From contig NZ_LOHE01000068.1 in assembly GCF_001559865.1 (NCBI RefSeq), forward strand, positions 124,001-188,000: a DNA stretch of 64,000 nt, read 5' to 3'. The stretch comes from Abyssisolibacter fermentans (GTDB lineage: Bacteria; Bacillota; Clostridia; Tissierellales; MCWD3). A program made the position numbers and the translations under genes. The notes beneath the pieces are model-generated. The model was not told the DNA's origin. It saw only the letters and a list, made by a program, of their open reading frames with translations, and searched no databases. This document shows, one piece after another, positions 7,588 to 15,307 of this stretch; position 1 is the stretch's first letter; the number at the start of each line of letters is the position of its first letter.

Positions 7588-8859
7588 ATGAATACTTTTA
7601 TTAAAGACGGTATATTTGTGAATATGGAAGAGAAAATATTTGAGAGAAAAGATATAAGAATTGAAAATGGTATTGTTACAGAAATAGGCAATATAGAGAA
7701 AAGAGATAATGAGCAATTAATAGATGCTAAAGGCTTACATATTCTACCAGGGCTATTTGATATGCATGTACATTTTAGAGAACCTGGTTATGAATATAAA
7801 GAAACAATAAAGACAGGTTCATTAGCAGCTGCAAAAGGCGGTTTTACTGGTGTACTTACTATGCCAAATACAAAACCTGTAATAGATAATGTTGAGATAT
7901 TACAAAAGTTAAATGATATTATTACAAAAGATAGTATTGTAGATATTTTTCCAGCGGTAGCAGTAACGATAGATCAAAAAGGTGAGTGTTTAAGTAAGTT
8001 TGAAAGTCTAAAAAAAGCAGGAGCATATGCTTTATCAGATGATGGGCAGCCTGTTATGGACGAGAAGGTTATGGAAAAATCCTTAGCTTTATCAAAACAA
8101 ATTAATTTTCCAGTATTGATACATAGTGAAGACAAAAGATTTGTCAATAATGGCTGTATAAATGAAGGCATTGTATCAAAAAAATTGGATGTTAGAGGTA
8201 TATCACCTAAAGCTGAGTATGAAATGATAAATAGAGATGTTATGCTTGCTGAAAAATTAAATACACCTATTCACATGTGTCATGTTAGTACTAAAGAATC
8301 AGTTCAGATTATTAGAGATGCAAAGAAAAAAGGGATAAAGGTAACATGTGAAGCTGCACCACATCATTTTTATGCTGATGAAAGTATGGTGTTAGAGAAA
8401 AAATCTATTGCAAAAGTAAATCCACCTCTTAGAACTATTGAAGATGTACAAGAAATAATAAAAGGATTACAAGATGGTACTATTGATGCAATAGCTACTG
8501 ATCATGCTCCACATTCTAAAGAAGAAAAAGCAAAAAATCTATATGATGCTCCTTTTGGAATTTCAGGAATAGAACTTGCGTTACCACTTACGATTACTAA
8601 ATTGATGAATAACAAAATAGATATATACCAAATAATAGAATTGATGTGCATTAATCCGAGAAAAATATTAGGGTTAGATGATGGTTTAATTAAAATTGGA
8701 AGAGAAGCAAGTATAACTTTAGTTGATATGGAAAAAACTCAATTAATAACAGAGGAAAGTTTAGTTTCTAAGGGGAAAAATACGCCTTTTATTGGCGAAA
8801 CGCTTCAGGGAATTGTCGAGTATACAATATTAAGAGAGAAAGTTATTTATAGGAGGTAG
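7588..8859 (+). CDS. pyrC: Dihydroorotase
   Basis: It closes carbamoyl aspartate to dihydroorotate, the third step of UMP synthesis. At 423 residues it is a type I dihydroorotase. Seen: metal-binding DMHVHFREPG, the region YALSDDGQPV, IHSEDKR, HMCHVSTKESV (His), EAAPHHF and the catalytic ATDHAPHSKEEK. ATG follows GAAGGAG (7574-7580). It is the first structural gene of the operon controlled by the leader at 7398-7568; pyrF begins 4 bases later. Confidence 0.96.
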   Translation: MNTFIKDGIFVNMEEKIFERKDIRIENGIVTEIGNIEKRDNEQLIDAKGLHILPGLFDMHVHFREPGYEYKETIKTGSLAAAKGGFTGVLTMPNTKPVIDNVEILQKLNDIITKDSIVDIFPAVAVTIDQKGECLSKFESLKKAGAYALSDDGQPVMDEKVMEKSLALSKQINFPVLIHSEDKRFVNNGCINEGIVSKKLDVRGISPKAEYEMINRDVMLAEKLNTPIHMCHVSTKESVQIIRDAKKKGIKVTCEAAPHHFYADESMVLEKKSIAKVNPPLRTIEDVQEIIKGLQDGTIDAIATDHAPHSKEEKAKNLYDAPFGISGIELALPLTITKLMNNKIDIYQIIELMCINPRKILGLDDGLIKIGREASITLVDMEKTQLITEESLVSKGKNTPFIGETLQGIVEYTILREKVIYRR

Positions 8860-8863
8860 AAGT

Positions 8864-9775
8864 ATGTTTGTTGACAAATTAATTGAAAATATAATAGCAA
8901 AAAAGAATCATAGTGTTGTAGGATTAGATCCAAGAATCAATTTTGTACCAAAGCATATACAAGAAAAATATGAAAATACAAAAGAAGGTCAATGCTTAGC
9001 AATATTAGATTTTAATAAAATTATTATTGATAGTATAAAAGATATAGTAGCATGTGTAAAGCCTCAAATTGCGTTTTATGAAGCATATGGATTACAAGGG
9101 TTAGAAGTATTTGCTGAAACCGTAAACTATGCTAAAGAAAACGGATTAGTTATAATAGCAGACATAAAAAGAGGAGATATTGGGTCAACAGCTTCAGCAT
9201 ATGCAAAGGCGTATTTTGGAGGAGGATATGTAGATGTAGATTCAGTTACTTTAAATCCTTACTTAGGTATAGATTCAATAAAACCATTTTTAGACTACTG
9301 TGACAAAGATAAAGGGGTATTCATATTAGATAAAACATCTAATAAAAGTTCAGGTGATATTCAAGACTTAGAAAGTGATAATAAACATATTTATGAATTA
9401 GTAGGGAAGTATATTAATTCATGGGGAGAAGCTTACAAGGGTAAATTTGGTTATAGCAGTGTAGGTGCTGTAGTAGGTGCAACATATCCTAAAGAGATGA
9501 AAGTTCTTAGAGAAATAATGAGTAAAAGTTATATATTAGTACCAGGTTATGGAGCTCAAGGTGGAACTGCAAAAGATATCGTAGACTGTTTCAATGAAGA
9601 TGGCTTAGGAGCTGTAGTGAATTCTTCAAGAGGTATAATAGCAGCTCATACAAAAGAAGAAAATTTAAACAAATATAGCGAAAAAGAGTTCCATTATTGT
9701 ATTAGAGAAGCAGCGATAAATATGAGAGATAGTATTAATGACGAACTAGCTAAACATAATAAAATTGCATGGTAG
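8864..9775 (+). CDS. pyrF: Orotidine 5'-phosphate decarboxylase (long subfamily)
   Basis: The last step of UMP synthesis. With 303 residues it belongs to the longer subfamily 2 enzymes. Seen: SVVGLDPRINF, the catalytic IIADIKRGDIGSTASAYAKA (Asp/Lys/Asp network), DSVTLNPYLGIDSI and LVPGYGAQGGTAKDI near the phosphate site, and VVNSSRGII. ATG follows AGGAGG at 8851-8856. Tight spacing on both sides places it within the pyr operon. Confidence 0.96.
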   Translation: MFVDKLIENIIAKKNHSVVGLDPRINFVPKHIQEKYENTKEGQCLAILDFNKIIIDSIKDIVACVKPQIAFYEAYGLQGLEVFAETVNYAKENGLVIIADIKRGDIGSTASAYAKAYFGGGYVDVDSVTLNPYLGIDSIKPFLDYCDKDKGVFILDKTSNKSSGDIQDLESDNKHIYELVGKYINSWGEAYKGKFGYSSVGAVVGATYPKEMKVLREIMSKSYILVPGYGAQGGTAKDIVDCFNEDGLGAVVNSSRGIIAAHTKEENLNKYSEKEFHYCIREAAINMRDSINDELAKHNKIAW

Positions 9776-9783
9776 GTGATTAA

Positions 9784-10539
9784 ATGAAGTTTATGGAGTT
9801 ATGTGAGATTATCGAGAATAAAGAGATTGTAAATGGAATATATAAAATGGAATTTAGCACTGATAAGATTGCAAAAGAATCTAAGGCTGGTCAATTTTTA
9901 CAGATAAAAGTAAATGGATTAATAGACCCTCTTTTAAGAAGACCAATCAGTATAAATGAAATAAAAGAAAATAACTTAATAATTTATTACAAAGTAGTAG
10001 GTAAAGGAACTGATTTACTAACGCAAATTAAAAAAGGCGATCATTTAGATGTGATTGGACCTTTAGGTAATGGATTTGATACTTCGTATAAAGACTTGAA
10101 AATAGCTATAGTTGGTGGAGGAATCGGTATAGCACCTTTATTAGAAACTGCAAAAGTATTGTCTACAAAAAATAATATTGACACATATCTTGGATTTAAT
10201 GATGATGTTTATTTATGTGAGGAGTTTAAGTGTGTAAGTGGTGAAGTTAAGTTATCTACTGTAACTGGTAAAGTTGGGCATAAAGGTTATATAACTGAGG
10301 TACTATTAGAAGATATGAAAAAATATGACATGATAATAGCTTGCGGTCCTGCTTTGATGCTAAAGGAAGTAAAAAGAATTTCAGAAGAGTTTAATGCTCC
10401 ATGTCAATTATCATTAGAGGAAAGAATGGGATGTGGATTTGGAGCATGTGTTGGATGTTCTATTGAGACAACAGATAATCAAATGAAGAAAGTATGTGTA
10501 GATGGACCTGTATTTTTAGCAAGTGAGGTGAATATATAA
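9784..10539 (+). CDS. pyrK: Dihydroorotate dehydrogenase B, electron-transfer subunit PyrK
   Basis: A 251-residue FAD and [2Fe-2S] subunit that passes electrons from dihydroorotate (via PyrD) to NAD+. Seen: FAD motif LLRRPISI, the nucleotide-binding IAIVGGGIGIAPLLE, and C-terminal cluster cysteines in ERMGCGFGACVGCSIE and KKVCVDGPVF. ATG 9784 follows GGTGAT closely; a second ATG lies 9 bases on. Its stop overlaps the pyrD start (TAATG), coupling the two subunits. Confidence 0.95.
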   Translation: MKFMELCEIIENKEIVNGIYKMEFSTDKIAKESKAGQFLQIKVNGLIDPLLRRPISINEIKENNLIIYYKVVGKGTDLLTQIKKGDHLDVIGPLGNGFDTSYKDLKIAIVGGGIGIAPLLETAKVLSTKNNIDTYLGFNDDVYLCEEFKCVSGEVKLSTVTGKVGHKGYITEVLLEDMKKYDMIIACGPALMLKEVKRISEEFNAPCQLSLEERMGCGFGACVGCSIETTDNQMKKVCVDGPVFLASEVNI

Positions 10540-11459
10540 TGAATAATAATATTGATATTAGCTTTAAAATGAAAGATTTATTGTTTGATAATCCAATATT
10601 TACAGCATCAGGAACTTTTGGATTTGGACATGAGTTTGATGATTTTATAGATATTAGCAAAATCGGGGGAGTTGTTGTAAAAGGATTGACGCTAGAGCCG
10701 AGAAAAGGAAATAAACTGCCTAGAATTGCTGAAACAGCTAGTGGAATGCTTAATAGTGTTGGACTTGAAAATCCCGGAGTAAATAAATTTATAGAAGAAA
10801 CACTTCCACGATTAAAGGAGAAAAAAGTAAAAGTAATTGCTAATATTGCTGGGAATACTATAGATGAATATTGCAAAATGGCAGAAATAGTAAATACTTC
10901 TGAATGTGATGCTGTAGAAATGAATATTTCATGTCCTAATGTAAAGCAAGGTGGTGTAGCATTTGGTACTAACCCAGATGTAGTATATGAGATAACAAAA
11001 CAAGTTAGAGCATGTTTGGATAAGCCATTAATAGTAAAGCTATCACCTAATGTAACAGATATTAAAGAAATAGCTGTTAAAGCAGAAGAGGGTGGAGCTG
11101 ACTGTATAAGTCTTATAAACACGCTTATTGGTATGGCTGTCGATATAAAGACTAAAAAGCCAATTTTAAATAATGTAATAGGAGGTTTATCAGGTCCAGC
11201 TATAAAACCAGTAGCACTTAGGTTGATATGGGAGACTAGTAAAGTCGTCAATATTCCGATAATAGGAATGGGTGGAGTTAGAAGTATTGAAGATGTTATA
11301 GAATTTATGCTAGTAGGAGCTAGTGCAGTAGCTATAGGAACATCAAATTTTGTAAATCCGAAAGTTACAGTAGAGTTAGTAGAAGAACTTAGAGAGTATT
11401 TAAAATCAAATAAGTATACAAGTTGTAAAGATATCATAGGAAAATTAAAATTAAATTAG
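10539..11459 (+). CDS. pyrD: Dihydroorotate dehydrogenase B, catalytic subunit
   Basis: The 306-residue FMN subunit of the NAD-dependent class 1B enzyme, the partner of PyrK. Seen: FTASGTFGFGHEFDDF, KGLTLEPRKGN, MLNSVGLENPGVNKF, the active-site Cys in EMNISCPNVKQGGVAFG, VKLSPNVTDI, INTLIGMAVDIKT, GGLSGPAIKPVALR and IGMGGVRS. Overlaps pyrK by one base. All family motifs are intact. Confidence 0.96.
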   Translation: MNNNIDISFKMKDLLFDNPIFTASGTFGFGHEFDDFIDISKIGGVVVKGLTLEPRKGNKLPRIAETASGMLNSVGLENPGVNKFIEETLPRLKEKKVKVIANIAGNTIDEYCKMAEIVNTSECDAVEMNISCPNVKQGGVAFGTNPDVVYEITKQVRACLDKPLIVKLSPNVTDIKEIAVKAEEGGADCISLINTLIGMAVDIKTKKPILNNVIGGLSGPAIKPVALRLIWETSKVVNIPIIGMGGVRSIEDVIEFMLVGASAVAIGTSNFVNPKVTVELVEELREYLKSNKYTSCKDIIGKLKLN

Positions 11460-11479
11460 ATTAAGAGGAGGAAAATATT

Positions 11480-12058
11480 ATGAAAAGAGAAGAGATAATT
11501 AATATTTTTAAAGAAGCAGGAGTTTTATTAGAGGGACATTTTTTATTAACATCAGGTAGACATTCAAAACAATACTTACAATGTGCTAAATTATTTCAAT
11601 ATCCTAAGTATTCAGAAGTTATATCAAAAGAATTAGCAGATAAATTTAAGGATGCAGAGATAGATGTAGTAATTGGACCAGCTATAGGTGGAATAATATT
11701 AGCTTATGAAGTAGCAAATCAGCTTAATGTAAAAAACTTGTTTGCTGAAAGAGAAAATGGACAAATGACTCTTAGAAGAGGTTTTTCAATAAATGAAGGA
11801 GATAAAGTTTTAGTAGTAGAGGATGTAGTAACTACAGGTGGTTCAGTAAAAGAGGTTATAGATATAGTAAAAGAAATGAAAGGTGAAGTAGTAGGAGTAG
11901 GTAGTGTTGTAGATAGAAGCTCAAACAATAGAAAATTTGATGAAGAATTAAAATCTGTAATAAAATTTGAGATTGAAACATTTTCTAGTGATGAATGTCC
12001 AATGTGTAAAGAAAATATACCAGTTGTAAAGCCTGGTAGTAGGAAAGTTTTTAAATAA
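11480..12058 (+). CDS. pyrE: Orotate phosphoribosyltransferase
   Basis: Transfers phosphoribosyl from PRPP to orotate. The 192-residue protein has the PRPP loop [18 protein letters not shown] (about 112-129), [15 protein letters not shown], and [14 protein letters not shown] at the N-terminus. The C-terminal [17 protein letters not shown] is the usual tail of the clostridial form. ATG follows GAGGAGG (11465-11471). It is the last pyr gene, ahead of the terminator at 12099. pyrB and carAB are not in this operon. Confidence 0.95.
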   Translation: MKREEIINIFKEAGVLLEGHFLLTSGRHSKQYLQCAKLFQYPKYSEVISKELADKFKDAEIDVVIGPAIGGIILAYEVANQLNVKNLFAERENGQMTLRRGFSINEGDKVLVVEDVVTTGGSVKEVIDIVKEMKGEVVGVGSVVDRSSNNRKFDEELKSVIKFEIETFSSDECPMCKENIPVVKPGSRKVFK

Positions 12059-12098
12059 GATAAGATTATGGAAATTCATTACTTTTATAACAAATAAA

Positions 12099-12121
12099 TT
12101 GGGCTTTATAGCCCTTTTTTT
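12099..12121 (+). terminator. Terminator of the pyr operon
   Basis: GGGCT-TTAT-AGCCC followed by TTTTTTTA; a compact hairpin directly after pyrE. Confidence 0.85.
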
Positions 12122-12158
12122 ATTACATAGGAAGTATATCTTTAGAATGGATTAATAT

Positions 12159-12288
12159 TTAACTCTAATTATTCATATAACGGATTTTCAGCATACCTAG
12201 CTAAAAGCCTTAATAAGTTATTGACACTAAATAAATTTGGGTCCTTGGCTCATAACTCAGAAATTCATAGAATATTATCAGGGTTTAA
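12159..12288. repeat. Decayed copy of the inverted-end repeat family
   Basis: The left part TTTAACTCTAATTATTCATATAACG (12159-12182, split here as TTTAACTCTAATT and ATTCATATAACG) resembles the left end of better copies, and ATTATCAGGGTTTAA (12275-12288) the right end. The interior does not match other copies well. The rest of the 12122-12432 gap has no feature I can support. Confidence 0.45.
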
Positions 12289-12432
12289 GTTGTTTAGGGT
12301 AAAATTAACTATAAATAATAAATATCTATGGATTATTTGATAGTATGATATAATTTGATTAATCATACTATTGTTTATTAATGAGATGTTAATAAATTAA
12401 TATAAATAAAGAATATTTTTATTAAAGAAAAA

Positions 12433-12445
12433 GAGCTATTAGCTC
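12433..12445 (-). terminator. Terminator of the minus-strand small gene at 12463
   Basis: On the minus strand TGAGCTAATAGCTC forms a short stem (GAGCTATTAGCTC read on plus at 12433-12445) followed by TTTTTCTTT. Confidence 0.6.
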
Positions 12446-12462
12446 AAATTATTATATAATTA

Positions 12463-12726
12463 TTATTTTATTGAAGCTTGTTTTAATTTGAATATTTCAC
12501 TTTCATTCTCAATTTGCTTTTTAAGAACAAATTTAAGAGTATATTTTATCTCGCTTAAATCCTTTTTGGTTTGAGCTTTAAATTCGGTTAAATCAGCTGT
12601 CTGATTAACTACTGCGTTTAGAGTGGTTTTCACATTTGACATAGCAGTTTTTATTTCAGATATATCTTCTTTCATGTCTTTTTGATTATCCAATATTTGA
12701 TATAAGATATTTTCTATATTTCCCAT
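12463..12726 (-). CDS. Small coiled-coil protein of unknown function
   Basis: An 87-residue, mostly helical protein with heptad repeats of Ile/Leu/Val throughout (NIENILYQILDNQKDM, then SEIKTAM and LSEIKYTLKFVL) and no Cys or membrane segment. I do not recognise a named family; similar short coiled coils occur singly in many Firmicutes. ATG at 12726 is preceded on the minus strand by GAAGGG and, further up, a TATAAT at about 12757-12762, and a terminator follows, so it is its own transcription unit. Confidence 0.6.
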   Translation of the reverse strand: MGNIENILYQILDNQKDMKEDISEIKTAMSNVKTTLNAVVNQTADLTEFKAQTKKDLSEIKYTLKFVLKKQIENESEIFKLKQASIK

Positions 12727-12863
12727 GAAATCAAACCCTTCATACTTTATTAAGTATATTATAGCAAAATTTTAGGGCATAAAGCACGTTAAATTCGAAT
12801 GAAATAATTATGAAAATGTAAAAGGGTAGAAAATTTAAATTAATAATGTGAGGAGTGATTAAG

Positions 12864-13361
12864 TTGTTAAATATCTATACAGAAAGATTAGAATTAAAAG
12901 CGTTATCTTATGATTTTTTATGTGCCATAATGAATAATGATAAAATAATTATAGAAGATATGGGATACAAAATGGATAAAAATTGGCCAAGTGAAGATAT
13001 AATAAGTGCATTTCCTTATTTTGAGCAAAAGATGAAAAATAAGCAGATAGACGGCTTTGATATTTGGATGATTATAAAAAAAGACAGTGGTACAATTATT
13101 GGAGATATTGGATTTAAAGGAGAACCTAATGAACTTGGAGAAATAGAAATAGGTTATGCAATAGTTAAAGATGAGAGATGTAAAGGATATTGTTTTGAGG
13201 CTGTACAAGCATTGATTAACTGGGCATTTAAGCATGAAAAGGTTAAATGCATTAAAGCTGAGTGTTTGATTGATAATATGCCATCAAAGAGAGTTTTAGA
13301 GAAAGTTGGTATGACAGAATTAAAGAGAGATAATAAATTTATATATTGGGAGGTTAGATGA
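12864..13361 (+). CDS. GNAT family N-acetyltransferase (RimJ/RimL-like)
   Basis: A 165-residue acetyltransferase. Seen: N-terminal IYTERLELKAL typical of RimJ-like enzymes, GDIGFKGEPNELGEIEIGYA, then the acetyl-CoA loop ERCKGYCFEAVQALINWAF and IKAECLIDNMPSKRVLEKVG. The loop reads R-C-K-G-Y-C where R/Q-x-x-G-x-G/A is usual, a variant worth noting. TTG 12864 is preferred over GTG 12855 because GAGGAG (12850-12855) overlaps the GTG. The substrate is unknown. Confidence 0.8.
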   Translation: MLNIYTERLELKALSYDFLCAIMNNDKIIIEDMGYKMDKNWPSEDIISAFPYFEQKMKNKQIDGFDIWMIIKKDSGTIIGDIGFKGEPNELGEIEIGYAIVKDERCKGYCFEAVQALINWAFKHEKVKCIKAECLIDNMPSKRVLEKVGMTELKRDNKFIYWEVR

Positions 13362-13404
13362 GGAGGGAAGTATATTAAATAAAAATTTTATAAGGAATTA
13401 TTAT

Positions 13405-13689
13405 ATGAAATTAGACAAAATTAAAGAATCTAAATATGGATTTGCTTCAGTAATAATTTGTATAATAGTAGTTGTTGTAGGTGTTATTATATCATATTAA
13501 GATATTTTTAATGAGAAAGTATCTTTTAGTAAAACAGATTTATACATAACATATTGTTTGATTATTGGAAATATCATAGGCGTTATTTTAGGAATAGTTG
13601 GTGTTATAAAGAAAGAAAAGCATTATGAAATAGATGGATTGATTTTAAATGGTATTTTGTTAATTAAATTTATAATATTGCAGTTATGA
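13405..13689 (+). pseudogene. Small two- or three-helix membrane protein broken by an in-frame stop
   Basis: From ATG 13405 (behind AAGGAA) the frame gives a charged start (MKLDKIKESKYGFAS) and a hydrophobic segment, then TAA at 13498-13500, and continues open to TGA at 13687-13689 with another hydrophobic helix (ITYCLIIGNIIGVILGIVG) and KKEKHYEIDGLILNG. The segments on both sides of the stop read as one membrane protein of about 94 residues. Only 31 residues would be made. The stop could be a nonsense mutation or a sequencing error. Confidence 0.55.
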
Positions 13690-13713
13690 TAATTATTTAT
13701 GAGGAGTGAAATT

Positions 13714-14181
13714 ATGAATATAGAATATTTAGAAGGTAAGGATGAATTGCTTGATGATCTAGGATTTTTATGGGAAAAGCTTAATGACTTACATAAGGCT
13801 AAATCCAAATTTTTCTCTGAAAGATTTGATAAATTTAATTTCAAAGATAGAAAAGTTGGAATAATAAAAAAAGGAAGTAGTGGAGATATAAAAGTAATTT
13901 TAGTAAAGGATAAAACAAAGGATAAATATATAGGATACTCAATAAGTACAATAGACGAAAACAATATTGGTGGGATAGAATCTATATATATAGATTCAGA
14001 ATACAGGAAATGTGGTATAGGTGAAAAGCTTATGAAAAGTTCATTAGATTGGTTTAATAATAAAAATGTGAATAAAACCAGGCTTGGCGTTGCTGTAGGA
14101 AATGAAGAAGCCTTTTTATTTTATAGAAAATTTGGTTTTTATCCGTTAGTTACTATACTCGAAAGAAAAATTGATGATTAA
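13714..14181 (+). CDS. GNAT family N-acetyltransferase
   Basis: A 155-residue protein with the GNAT core: KYIGYSISTIDENNIGGIES, then IDSEYRKCGIGEKLMKSSL (acetyl-CoA loop R-K-C-G-I-G, matching R-x-x-G-x-G) and NEEAFLFYRKFGFYPLV. The GAGGAG at 13701-13706 is 7 bases before ATG 13714; the ATG at 13699 overlaps that site and is rejected. It follows the broken membrane gene by 24 bases. Substrate unknown. Confidence 0.85.
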   Translation: MNIEYLEGKDELLDDLGFLWEKLNDLHKAKSKFFSERFDKFNFKDRKVGIIKKGSSGDIKVILVKDKTKDKYIGYSISTIDENNIGGIESIYIDSEYRKCGIGEKLMKSSLDWFNNKNVNKTRLGVAVGNEEAFLFYRKFGFYPLVTILERKIDD

Positions 14182-14372
14182 CTTATAAAGTAGTGTGAAG
14201 TTGGTAGTAGTATTTTATAAAGAGTATAAACTTAATGAAGAATAATTTTTGTTACTTTAGGGCAAAAGCTCTTATAAATGCATGTATATCATAATATTTC
14301 ACCTTAAAACATATACTAGAAATATGACATATGATAAAATAGATATACGTTATGTGTAGGAGGATTTTTTTT

Positions 14373-15233
14373 ATGCAAGTTAATATATTATTGTTTTTTC
14401 AAAAACTTAGTAACGAGTTTTTAGATAAAATGTTTATAATGATTACAAACTTAGGATCAGAAGTTTTTTATTTTTTAGCAATTGCTTTTATATTCTGGTG
14501 TATAAATAAAAAAACAGGAATAAGAATAATGATTGTATTGTTAAGTTCGACTTTACTAAATAATACTATTAAAAATATCTTTAAAACAAAAAGACCTTTT
14601 CTAGATGATAGAATAGAGGGAGTATACATAAAATCTGCCAAGGGATATTCTTTTCCTAGTGGACATACTCAAGGTATAACAACATTTTGGTATTATCTAA
14701 TGAAAAATTATAAAGCTAAATGTGTAAAATATTTGGGATGCGCTATAATACTATTAGTTGGATTATCAAGATTATATTTGCGAGTACATTGGCCAACTGA
14801 TGTAGTTGGAGGTTTTTGTATAGCAATAATCTTTGTTTTATTTATTGATAAAATTATAAAATATGTAGAGCAAAAACAAATGGGTTTATTGTCAAAAATA
14901 TTTGTTTTATTATTAAGTAATGCTATTATGCTATTATATATTAGTGAAGATGTAGCTAAAGCATTTGGTGTTTTAACTGGTGCAGTTTTAGGTTATATAT
15001 TTGAGATAGAATATGTTGATTTTAAGGAGCAAGCATCTTTGTTAAAGCAAATAGTAAAGGTAATTTTAGGTTTAGGGTGTATTTTAATAGTTAAATATTT
15101 ATTAAAAGAAATTTTTCCAAATGAATTACACTTTCATTATATAAGATATTTTGTAATCGGCATTTTTACAACGTTAATTTTGCCATTTGTATTTGTGAAG
15201 CTTAGATTGAGTGGTACTAAAAAATGGTACTAA
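14373..15233 (+). CDS. PAP2-superfamily membrane phosphatase
   Basis: A 286-residue protein with about seven hydrophobic segments. The three PAP2 motifs are present: KTKRPFLDDR (K-x6-RP type, about residues 67-76), YSFPSGHTQG (PSGH) and SRLYLRVHWPTDVVGG (SR-x5-H-x3-D). It likely dephosphorylates a lipid diphosphate such as undecaprenyl diphosphate or phosphatidate at the outer face of the membrane. ATG 14373 follows AGGAGG (14359-14364). A bidirectional terminator follows. Confidence 0.88.
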   Translation: MQVNILLFFQKLSNEFLDKMFIMITNLGSEVFYFLAIAFIFWCINKKTGIRIMIVLLSSTLLNNTIKNIFKTKRPFLDDRIEGVYIKSAKGYSFPSGHTQGITTFWYYLMKNYKAKCVKYLGCAIILLVGLSRLYLRVHWPTDVVGGFCIAIIFVLFIDKIIKYVEQKQMGLLSKIFVLLLSNAIMLLYISEDVAKAFGVLTGAVLGYIFEIEYVDFKEQASLLKQIVKVILGLGCILIVKYLLKEIFPNELHFHYIRYFVIGIFTTLILPFVFVKLRLSGTKKWY

Positions 15234-15254
15234 AAAATTCAAATATTAGTTGAC

Positions 15255-15300
15255 AAAAGCCCAATTTCACATTATTGATAATGTAGAAAATTGGGCTTTG
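15255..15300. terminator. Bidirectional terminator between PAP2 and rqcH genes
   Basis: AAAGCCCAATTT (15256-15267) pairs perfectly with AAATTGGGCTTT (15288-15299), with an inner ACATTAT/ATAATGT stem. Convergent genes flank it. Confidence 0.85.
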
Positions 15301-15307
15301 ATTATTA

